A DNA stretch of 64,000 bases from Ceratorhiza oryzae-sativae (lineage: Eukaryota; Basidiomycota; Agaricomycetes; Cantharellales; Ceratobasidiaceae), in the NCBI GenBank assembly GCA_030998015.1, contig JARWMV010000234.1:124001-188000 (forward strand), written 5' to 3'. Below the pieces are notes generated by a model that had not been told where the DNA came from, searched no databases, and saw only the letters and a program-made list of their open reading frames with translations. A program made the position numbers and the translations under genes. Position 1 is the stretch's first letter. Each line of letters opens with the position of its first letter. This document shows, in pieces, positions 55,168-64,000 of the stretch.

Positions 55168-58100
55168 ATGTCGAAGAAGGACCGCGCAGACTACCCGCCG
55201 GCGAGCAGCAGCGCACGCTACCACCGCTCGTCGCTGACGCCCAAGGCGGGGCTCGGCTCGTCGTCGACGAAAGTACAGGTTCTCGGCGACGCCGCCTACC
55301 CGCCCGAGCGCGGCTACGACTCGGAGACGGTCAGGCACGATGGCGCTCCCCCGCCCGTCGTCGCCGCCGGATACCACACCGAGGGCGTCCCCTCGACGAG
55401 CAAGCGCACGTCCAAGGATCTCTATCGCACCGCTCTTGATCCCGGCCGGCGAGTGCATGGGAGCCGCCTGTCGAGCATGCCGGCTGCGGCCCCCTCTGCG
55501 TCGTTTGGCTATCCGTACGACAACAACCACCAGCAACCGATCGCTGACACAGATGACTCGGCTGCAGTAAGTTCACATGGGACCGATGTCTCATTTGGGC
55601 TAACCCTCTCACTCGCAGGAGCAGAACAACAGTCTGCGCCGCGTCAAGAAGGACCGTGACCGCGACCGGGACAGAGACCGCCGCCATCGCGACCGGGACC
55701 GGGACGCCCAGTATGATCGCCCTGATGCCCGAGCCGTCCCGCCCGACGTGTGGATGCAGCAGGTTGTACCGCCTCACGAGTCCAAATCCTCACGCCCCGC
55801 AAAGCGAGAGTCTCGCTCGACGACCCGTCGCCAGGACGAGACGCCGTTGCCAGTACGCCCACCTCAAATTTCCTCCTGCTCGTGTGCTGACGCGTTTGGT
55901 TAGCCCCAGCCAGAACTTCCTAGAACGGTCAGTCTTTGTGCTTGTGCTCCACTGGCGCTTCCATCCCGATTGGCTCATTTCGAACTTTTTTATAGTATCC
56001 ACAGACAACATCCCCACTCGTAGACCACCAGAAGCATGCACACTCTCAGCAGTCTTATGCCTATGCTCAGCAGACGTCGTCCTCCACCCCCTATCGCCCG
56101 GTTAACCCCAGTCCAGCCCCCCCTCACCAAGATTATCACCGCCTCAACCCCCCGGTCGGCGGACCACCTGATAACTATGCGGCCCTGGTCTCGCCCACCC
56201 CAGAGAACCAGGCCCTTCTGAAGCCGCGGTATGAGTACGTCATCGACGACAGAGCAGGCCTTCGTTCGCCCCCACCTGTAGAAATCCCTCATGCGTTCCC
56301 CCCAAACTCGCACGAATATTACAACCAGCCCGAGTCGCCTGCGCTTGCCCTCCCCCGATCACTTGCTCAGCTCAAGGCCGAGGGGCTCATTCCTTCTTCA
56401 CCAGCCCCAGCCCACGGTAGGCGCACTCATCGCACCGCCAGGAGCGAGGACGTAACAGCGGGCGCGTTTTTCGCCGATGGTACCCCATCCGGGTCATATG
56501 GCTCGCATGCTGAGCATGCGCGCCCGCCCATTAGGCACCGACCCTCCAGAAGCGAGCTCGGTCTCGGTCAGCCGCCGGTCACTGTCCCTGATGAGCAACC
56601 ACACGACGCATTGGTACGCCCAGTCCATGTTGGTCGGTCGGCGTCTGAAACAGTGTTGCCGCAGACGCAACAACCCCCAACGCCTGGGATGTTCGGAGCC
56701 GGGCTTGCCGTCACGGCTGCTCGGAGTGTGCCTGCTCCGGGCGAGCGAGGTGGTATCTTGATGCAGCCTCACCTGCAAGAGTCGTTTGCGGAATCTGCCA
56801 ATGCCTCGAGGGCTCCGGTGAATGCGGCCATGGCCAACGCTGCGGTTCTCGGATATGCGAGTGGCCAGCTTGAATCTGACTCGAGTAGCGCCAAAGACAA
56901 GGAGGTTTCGTCTCGTAGGACAATGAAGAAGGAAAAGAAGACTCGCAGATCGTCGAGGCAGCCGGAGGTTGGACCACCGTCGCAGCTGCAGGCGGAGCCT
57001 GCGTACCCGGAGCCGAATAGGCAAACCCAGGCCGAGGCTGTGAGACAGCTGATCATCGAGCCGAGCCCGCCGCCTGTAGTCGTAGGCTACCCAGTTGGCA
57101 GACGGCCTCGCGCGACATCTGGGAGGAGCGCGGGTGCGGCCCAGGGGGATGATCACGACCACGACGCCGAACCGGACACGGTTGTGTACCGAACACCGGA
57201 ACCAGTCACTGTCGGGGCGAACGCCCGCCGTGAGAGTCGAGCGAGTCTGAGCGGGCCTCGCGGCGACGCGTTACTCGGTTCACGACAAGAAATGACGTTT
57301 GCGGGCGCGGGTACTGCACTGGGGCCACCGCGTGGTGATGGCCATGAGGCCCGCACTCCAGGCGTGGAGGTCTCGGCCCGGCGTGGTTCCGTCATGGAGG
57401 ATGAGCGTGCGAGGCGGCCGTCTGTGGGAGTCGAGGAGCGAGGAAGAAGGCCGTCGTTCGAGACGCGCAAAGTCGGCGAAGTCGCTCGGCCGATCGACGT
57501 GCGTAACAGTATGGAATCGGAATCGTCGCTTCAGGACTATGAATCTGCGGTGTTGTATGGATCTACGGCCGCAACGCATGATCCACAAGACTATTCCTCG
57601 GCCAAGGATGCCATGTCTCCCCGGTCAAATTATCACTCGGTCGCGGCCAGCGTACGGAGTGTAGCCAACGAGGCTCGAAACGCTGCAAACGAGGCTAGAG
57701 GTATTGCAAATGAGGCGCGTGAAATGGGTGCGACGACAGTGATTATGCAGTCTCAGCAACCTTCCAAGACAGCGTCCGCATCTGCCCCACCATTGACTCA
57801 ACCAAGGCAGGGAGGCGTACGCACAAGCTCTGCTCCTTCAATTGTCAACGGGCTCCCGCCAGTGCTTTCCAAGAGCCTATCGTCCAAGCCTGTGGCGCCT
57901 GTCCCAGCGACGCCGCTGGTGCGATCTGGAGATGTAGTCCCACCACCAGATGTGCATCCTCGACCTCGTGCTCCGTCTGGGAGTATGCCCACCCCGCCGG
58001 CTATGTCCGATGCACCCGCGCACCGGGTGACTGTCGATGCACACATGCGGGATAATGTTTCTCCACCCACGATGGTTGACGAAGAAGGTCGTCTGACCCG

Positions 58101-60179
58101 CCCTCCAGGCGCTCCCCAAACGATGCCCACCCGCGCTCCTCGGCATTCGCTTACACGCCAAGGGCCACCCCCTATGGGAATTGTCACACCGGTCGCATCG
58201 CCTCCGAATGCGCATGCGCAGGCTCAGGCTAGTGCTCTGCCCAAGGATTTGCAACAGCAGCAGCCGACAGCAGGTTCAAAGGAATCGTTGGTCGAACAAA
58301 ATGGGAAACCTTCTGGAAAGAGCAAGTCGTCGCGCTGGTTCTGGCCCAAGTCTAAAGCAGTTGAAACGAGTTCAAGTGTGCGTGCGCAGGCGCCGTCGCC
58401 TACACCTCCGTCGGCAACGTCTCCGCCACCTCAGCGCGTGCGCCACCCAAGCCTTTTGAATCAGCTCATGATGAATGGACCCTCGAAGAGTAAATCAACG
58501 CAAAAGGCGCCTGACCCAGTTCCCGCCTCGGTACCTCCTCATGGTTCGAGGATGAGCACCGAGTTTTACCAGTCGATTGACAGCACCCCGTCCTCGATCA
58601 CGCTGGAGGTTGAACCTGAGCCTGCCAAAAAGGACGAGTCGCGCATGCCAAGAATGTTTGCGTCCATCAAGAATTCGCTCCGGCGGACTCCATCGTCATC
58701 CAAGATCAGCCATCACTTCTCCCGCTCAATGTCTAGGTTACCTGGAACTCGCGAGGCGGCTGCTCCCCCACCCCCACCTGGAGCACCGCTGACGAGATCG
58801 CTGAGTGCAAAGGATTCGACGTGGCCAATGTCTCCCCAGCATGCAAAGGAGCCGCTGAAGGCGCTGAAGGATGGCGCTGACGTTCCTCCCCCGCCTCCGG
58901 TTATTTCTCCTGCTGTCCCCGCTCCCCCTCCTGCTGCCCCTGCTCCTATGCCTAGCACTATCTCCCAGCCCCCTCCTGCTCCCACGCCCGCACCTGCAGT
59001 CCCAGTCCCAATTACAAAGGCTCAGAAGCCGTCACCTCCAGAGCTTGTGCTCATCAAGGATGATCGACGACCACTTGGGCTTGGAAAGGATGTCCCGATT
59101 CTTGACAAAGGGCGTAGTGCTCCTCCCACATCATCTCGTGCGCCGGGTTCCGCCGAACCGGCTCCCTCCAAGGGTCGCGTGTCGGTAGATGCAAATGGTC
59201 GGCCCATCGAGGGTTCAGTGTCAAGGAGCGCAGGTCAGAGGTCGAGCGTGCAAGCTGCTCCACGTGCTGCATCGCCTCCACTGGTTAACCGGCCTGTTGC
59301 TGCCTCACGTGTACCTACCAACGGACAGACAACATCTTTACGTCCGCTCCGTCCCGCGCGTCGAACCAACCGAATCCTGTGCCAGTGTCGTCTTCACGAG
59401 GGCAATCCCGGGATCGTAGTCGTTCGTCACGCGATCCCGAGACCATCGCTGCCCCCGCTCCTTTGCGTACCAGTCGCCCCCGCGAGGTTATTTCCACAGC
59501 TGTGCCCGTCCAAGAACCTACACCTGAACTCGGGTTGCCCACACCTGAAGCCACTCCGCGATCGTCCCCAACAGGCGGAGCGATGTTTGATAACAACAAG
59601 CCGAGCCAAGGGCCCCCACCCAAGGAGAAGAGCAGGCCCGCGAACATTGTAATCCCCAAGCCAGATTTGGCAGCTGTAAACCAAAAACTCACGACCTCCG
59701 GTGAGGGGATGCACCTCAAGTTTGATCATCGTCAGAAGCGGGCGGTGTCAATTGCAAGTTTAGAGGCGGTTACCGGTCAAGAGGTGTGCTTTATTTTTGC
59801 TATTCACGTCGATAGTTGACTAATAAAGTGGGATTAGTCTCATTTCCTCTCCGAGGCATCTTCCATTCGGACGGTTACACCAGGACCTACTCAAACTACG
59901 TTCCCACTACGAGACCCACTGAGCGCGGCGCAAGACTGGACGGCGCTTCAATCGCAAGAGGACAAGCTTGCGGCACGGCGCGACTCGCTCTCACGCAATT
60001 CACAGGATCCAGCCGGGAGGAAGTACCGTGGGGGGCTTAAACGAAATCGGGGCTCGCGCAAGCCTGGTGTTGCATTTGATTTCCCCATTGATGAGGATGG
60101 CGAAGAGAAAGAGGACTTGAGGCAAATTGATATGGAGCGGACCTACGAGCTGGAGAGGATTAACAAGAGGTACAAGTAA
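55168..60179 (+). CDS. large disordered Pro/Ser-rich protein, unknown
   Basis: Exons 55168-55566, 55619-55852, 55904-55927, one long exon 55996-59783 and 59838-60179, about 1590 aa. Almost the whole protein is low complexity: an Arg/Asp repeat (KKDRDRDRDRDRRHRDRD) near residue 140, long Pro/Ser/Ala/Arg stretches, Pro runs (PPPPPG, PPPPP), and short helical heptads around VANEARNAANEARGIANEARE. Better-conserved-looking ends are VTGQE and a final segment with FDFPIDEDGEEKEDLRQIDMERTYELERINKRYK split in two by Asp/Glu. The long exon is two bases off frame near 59264-59345; a 65-nt intron (59264-59328) would mend it, or there is an indel. Possibly a cytoskeletal or polarity scaffold, but I do not recognise it. 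Confidence 0.65.
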
Positions 60180-60573
60180 AGGGTGTGGGTACTCAGAGAC
60201 ACTGTTTTCGTCGCGCTTTTGTTTTCTTGCTGGTTCGGTCGGTTCTGTCTGTCTGTCGCATGCATGTTACATCCGCGTCGTGTTTATACCATCATGTCTA
60301 TCTGTTATGTTCATACACTATGCGCACTAGTCTTTTCTTTTCTCTTCACCACCCTTTTTTTGTTATTGCTTTTTTCGTTATCCTAACTGGGGCATGTACT
60401 TATTTACTTAGGGTTTGTCGAAATGTACTATTACCGGAGCAGTTCTTGGCACACGTGTTTGTGTAGCTGAGAATATGCAAATATATTTATTATGATATTT
60501 GGTGGAAAGCATCTGGCTGGTAGTTGTACAATGCGAACAGTAGATAGATACAGGGCGGATTGATGATAGTGAC
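60180..60573. other. convergent 3' UTR region
   Basis: T-rich 3' flanks of the disordered-protein gene (plus) and RMD5 (minus). No gene. Confidence 0.5.
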
Positions 60574-62067
60574 TCAGAAATGGACTTCAAGAGCCTTGTT
60601 GGGATCGGACTCTTGAGGACAATACGGGCATTTGACTCGACTAATCCAAGTCAGTTCATGTGCTAGGGTCAGAGGCGAGAGAGGACATACTTGGCTGAAC
60701 CTTTGGTCAGTCTACTCAGACTTTCCTTGGCCACGACATGCCCGCACTCGAGCATCTTGGCCGGGTTGGTTTCCGACGCTTGCTCTTTGGATACGGGACA
60801 AGCGAAGATGGAATGGTATCGGTGCTGAGGCGGAAGCGGGATCTCGATCTGTGCACAAGTCCCGTCCGGAGCTCGATTGTTTAGGGTCTCTGGGTACGTG
60901 CGAGTCGAACAAAAAGACTTACAGGTAGTTCATCCACACTGCTCCACTCGGTTCCCGAATCCTTCATGATCTTTCGCCCCTTTTCGATTCTCGCCAACGC
61001 ACCGGATCCCCCGATATCAATCGCAACCTTCATCGGGAGTTGTTCCCCTAGGCCTAGCCTCGCACAATACTCTCTCGCAAACAACGATGCGGCATCTGGC
61101 CCCTGGACAAGATCCGCGTATGGCGAGCCGGCGAGGCCAGGTTGGGCGTAGAGCACAGAGGCAAGCAGGCGCTGCACGGCCCTACCATGCTCGTGGTAGA
61201 GTGCGGGAAAGTGTTGGCGGGAGTATGCGATTGCTGTTTGTCGGGCGTCTGGATCGGTTGGAGAGAGGAGTAGTGCCAGGAACTTGGCTCGGTGGAGGGC
61301 GAATTCGAGTGTTGAATGTCGGGATGTTAGGAAGTCTCGGTTGGAGGCGCACCAGCTAGGTGAGGGTTAATAGGTGGTCTAGCTCAGATGATGGATGATG
61401 TGTACCTAAGGGCAGGTTCAAAATCATCGGCTGCAAGGGCAGTGAGGATTCGGTGCATATCCACAAATAGGTCGTGGAAGGCTGGCAGAGTTTCCATGCA
61501 GGATTCCTGTACACGTTTAATATTAGGCGAAAAATGAAATAATCCGAGTTACCTCGATAAATGTGTGAGCCACATTAAATGAGCCTGTTCGGAAGAAGTG
61601 CATCGCGATAGTTCTTTCGAGTGCATCCATGGCAGTCTCAGACATAAAGAGAGGGCCTGTATCGGGTAATTGCACAGGAAATTTCTGCATTTTATTCAGG
61701 ATGGATTGTAGTTGCGCCGTTGGGATCATACCTTATCCAGTAGCTTGCCCATGCGACCAAGGCTACTATACACCTCCTTTTGCCTCTCCTCGACGTCCTT
61801 TCGCTTTTCCTCGACGACTTTTGCGAGTAAAGAAAAGTCCTCATCGGTTACGCCAGAGTTGTTTCCCGAAGCATCCCCAGATACTGCTCCAGCAGCGACC
61901 TTCTGCTTGAGTTCGTGCAAGTGTGAAAGCAGAGCATCGAGTGACTGGCCTATTGCAGGAGCAGGGGCCTTGGACTTTGATTTTTTGCTGCTTGCAGCTC
62001 TAGGGGTCTTTCCGTTGATGTCTGTTGCGCTTTGCAGCACGCAGAGTTCAGCCAGGAGGTCGGCCAT
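60574..62067 (-). CDS. RMD5: GID/CTLH E3 ubiquitin ligase subunit RMD5
   Basis: Exons 62067-61732, 61684-61553, 61506-61406, 61355-60923, 60848-60691 and 60640-60574 join in frame to 1227 nt (408 aa), near yeast Rmd5 (421). Catalytic RING-like subunit of the GID complex that marks gluconeogenic enzymes for destruction. Seen: an N-terminal coiled coil (EEKRKDVEERQKEVYSSLGRM), a LisH/CTLH region (AMDALERTIAMHFFRTGSFNVA ... FEPALSWCASNRDFL) and the degenerate RING FACPVSKEQ...NPAKMLECGHVVAKESLSRL...VKCPYCP at the C-terminus. The start is the ATG at 62067; an upstream GTG in frame is ignored. It is divergent from the GYP7-like gene (259 bp). Confidence 0.92.
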
Positions 62068-62326
62068 GGTCGTCGTCACAGAGCAAACCCCTGAGACTCG
62101 ATTCGATTACGTGAGCGGGGTCTGTTTCGGGAAGCCCGAGTGATTCTCTCTACTAATGCTCACTTGTGATAGGGTATTATCTAGGGCTGCAATATATCGC
62201 AGATATACCAGCCGTCCTAACCTCTTCAAATTACAGGCGGACCAAATGAACGACAACAATTGGTGTCGCTGATGACATAATCTGGGGCGTTTATGACGCA
62301 GACCCCAGTTTCAAATACCCGCCATC

Positions 62327-64000
62327 ATGAGCGCAGCGAGCGCAGCACCAGCCTCTCCTCGCAGCGACGACGACGGCGATTTCGCACACATAGTAAGCGG
62401 TAGCCACATTGTAAAATGACCGAACTCATGAATACCTAGTCAGGCTCAATGGTGTCCATCAAACCCGGCTCGACTCCACCAGCGGACACGCCCACCGAGC
62501 GAGATGAGCAACGCGTTATCGGTGGGTTTGGGTCTATTAATCTGCGCCATATGCTAACAAGCTACTAGGCTCGTATATTCCAAATCCAAAGTATACGTTC
62601 ATCCGACCGCCTATGCTCGAGACAACATTCCGGGTTTCATCAGTCTCGTGAAACGGGTGTGTGGCTACTCATTGTTGTCGCATTTCGCCACCACACCTTA
62701 ACCATGCCTACTTATTGTAGGATGGGATCAGCCCTACATACTTCCTCGCGTGGATGCCTGAATCATTGCTGGGGGAGCGTGGCAATGAAGAATGGTCCAA
62801 GTTTCTGCGAGTGGAGGCAGAATATGGCTCGGGAGTGCACAATATCGACGAAGAAGAGGGTGGGTTTGAGAAAGATAACCACTCCTCAGTTGACCAACGC
62901 TTTGAATCTAGATGCTGTCTTGATCCAGGCTCCTATTCCCAAGGGGGAGTCCTATGCCTTTTCGGTACCCCTTTCTTCCATCTACAGTGCAGTCGTGCAG
63001 TCGCCGACAATATCATCCTGGTGTAAGCAACGCTTCTCTGTTTACTTCCCGCCATATCTCCCCTATATCCCGTCAAGTCCGTGGCTATTTACTTATATAA
63101 GCACACGTTCTTGCCTCGCTGCATTATTCCTTTGAAAACATGGCTGACCGTTGCTTTGCAACTAGATGGCTCCATGACGTTTAATTTGGTGTCTGGAGCT
63201 ACTCTGCCTACTCTTCATTTCCATGATGAGGAATCTCGATCGATCACCCAGCTGTCTCCTAAGAATCGGTCTGCCAGTGGTATGGGCAGCTGGGGCGGTG
63301 AAGGTATGTTGTTCACTCGCTTCAGCTAGGCTTAGGCTGACCTTATGAAAATAAGATCTCCTCCAGCGTCTGCGGTCGTATTGTCATATACTTCGATCTT
63401 CTCTACAACCAAACTTGTTCCTTGTGAGTTTTAAGGTCTTTCAGTAGCCGTAACGTTATCTCATACGTACTAGTTCGACCCATCCAAACCCGATATGGAG
63501 GCTCATTCCATGATTCTGTTCGATGACGATGCTGTAGACGCAATCCTTGCACAATCCCATGACTCTCCGATCCCTCAGCACCGACGCCCCCCTCGTCCGT
63601 CTCATCATTCAAATGGTTCATCATCTTCTGTTACCCCTCCACCTCGGCTTACTGCAAACGGCTCGCCAGTACCTTTTCCTAACCCACGTTACTCTACTCG
63701 TACATCCGTCCTGCACGAAACCCTTCCTTCGTATCCTCCAACCAATTTCGCCCCGCTGACGACCCCTCGTACTTCGTTCTTACAATCCTTCTCAAACCTG
63801 ACCCGGGCTACACGACACGCGGCTCAGCAAATCCTCTCTCATCCACTTGCTCAACCGATTGTCCCTCATTTACCATCGCCAATACAAAGCCTCGTGAATG
63901 CCGAGTGGGCTGGTTGGGTCGAGAAGGGTGGTATGGGCGAGTTTGAGTCGGCTAGAGTATACTTGGCAAGGTGGGCGAGGGTAGTAGCGGAAGAGGGAGA
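62327..64000 (+). CDS. GYP7: GYP7-like TBC Rab-GAP, 5' part
   Basis: Partial: cut by the window end before the TBC domain. Exons 62327-62392, 62440-62525, 62569-62656, 62721-62859, 62912-63022, 63166-63303, 63356-63423 and 63474-64000+ are in frame (at least 407 aa). N-terminal Gyp7/TBC1D15 features: LVYSKSKVYVHPTAYARDN, IPGFISLVKR, DGISPTYFLAWMPESLL, YGSMTFNLVSG with LPTLHFHDEESRS, and DLLQRLRSYCHILRS. Ser/Pro-rich linker follows and WAGWVEKGGMGEFESARVYLARWARVVAEE approaches the catalytic domain. Expected role: GTPase activation of Ypt7-class Rabs on the vacuole. It shares a short divergent promoter with RMD5. Confidence 0.88.

Noticed and set aside
54781..55777. Minus-strand ORFs of 148-251 codons
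   Set aside because: Arg/Ala/Gly-rich shadows of the plus-strand disordered-protein gene; no splice support.

Overview
The window comes from a filamentous basidiomycete, most likely an Agaricomycete of the Rhizoctonia/Ceratobasidiaceae kind. This is an inference from gene style: many introns of 45-65 nt, basidiomycete-type families and nested LTR retroelements. No rRNA or convincing tRNA gene was found. Most gene models below were built by hand from splice sites and reading-frame phase, so coordinates are spans with exons listed in the evidence.

Left arm (1-6.8 kb): a triple AT-hook protein, then a divergently transcribed pair made of a siderophore-iron MFS transporter (minus) and a siderophore acyltransferase (plus). 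Centre (about 7.2-30.6 kb): a CpG-poor transposon block. It holds a chromodomain Ty3/gypsy element (about 10.5 kb when reassembled on paper from flanking duplications), solo LTRs of three families, a LINE, a second gypsy fragment, a TIR element and a fold-back element, plus one apparently intact GNAT gene. Matching target-site duplications (TSDs) give the nesting order. They also show that 17.4-22.0 kb was inverted by recombination between two copies of a 1.31-kb LTR.

Right of the block (30.8-41.3 kb) come an ABC transporter N-terminus (broken), a methylglutaconyl-CoA-hydratase-like crotonase, and a 16-exon, 2500-residue NRPS with one adenylation domain and three thiolation/condensation pairs. 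Together with the left arm these five genes match the content of the Ustilago ferrichrome A locus (NRPS, hydratase, acylase, ABC pump, siderophore transporter). I read them as one siderophore cluster split by the transposon block, whose arrival removed most of the ABC gene.

The most unusual object is the gypsy element. Between pol and its 3' LTR it appears to carry a 284-codon accessory ORF, a decayed gene with geminivirus/genomovirus-like Rep motifs (HUH endonuclease plus SF3 helicase) in sense orientation, and an intact intron-containing ORF in antisense.

Far right (41.3-64 kb): a DUF6593-like protein, a C2H2 factor, RPS21, an aprataxin-like HIT protein, two paralogous MFS transporters flanking a cyclase-family gene, a large disordered protein, the GID/CTLH E3 subunit RMD5, and the 5' part of a GYP7-like Rab GAP cut by the window edge.
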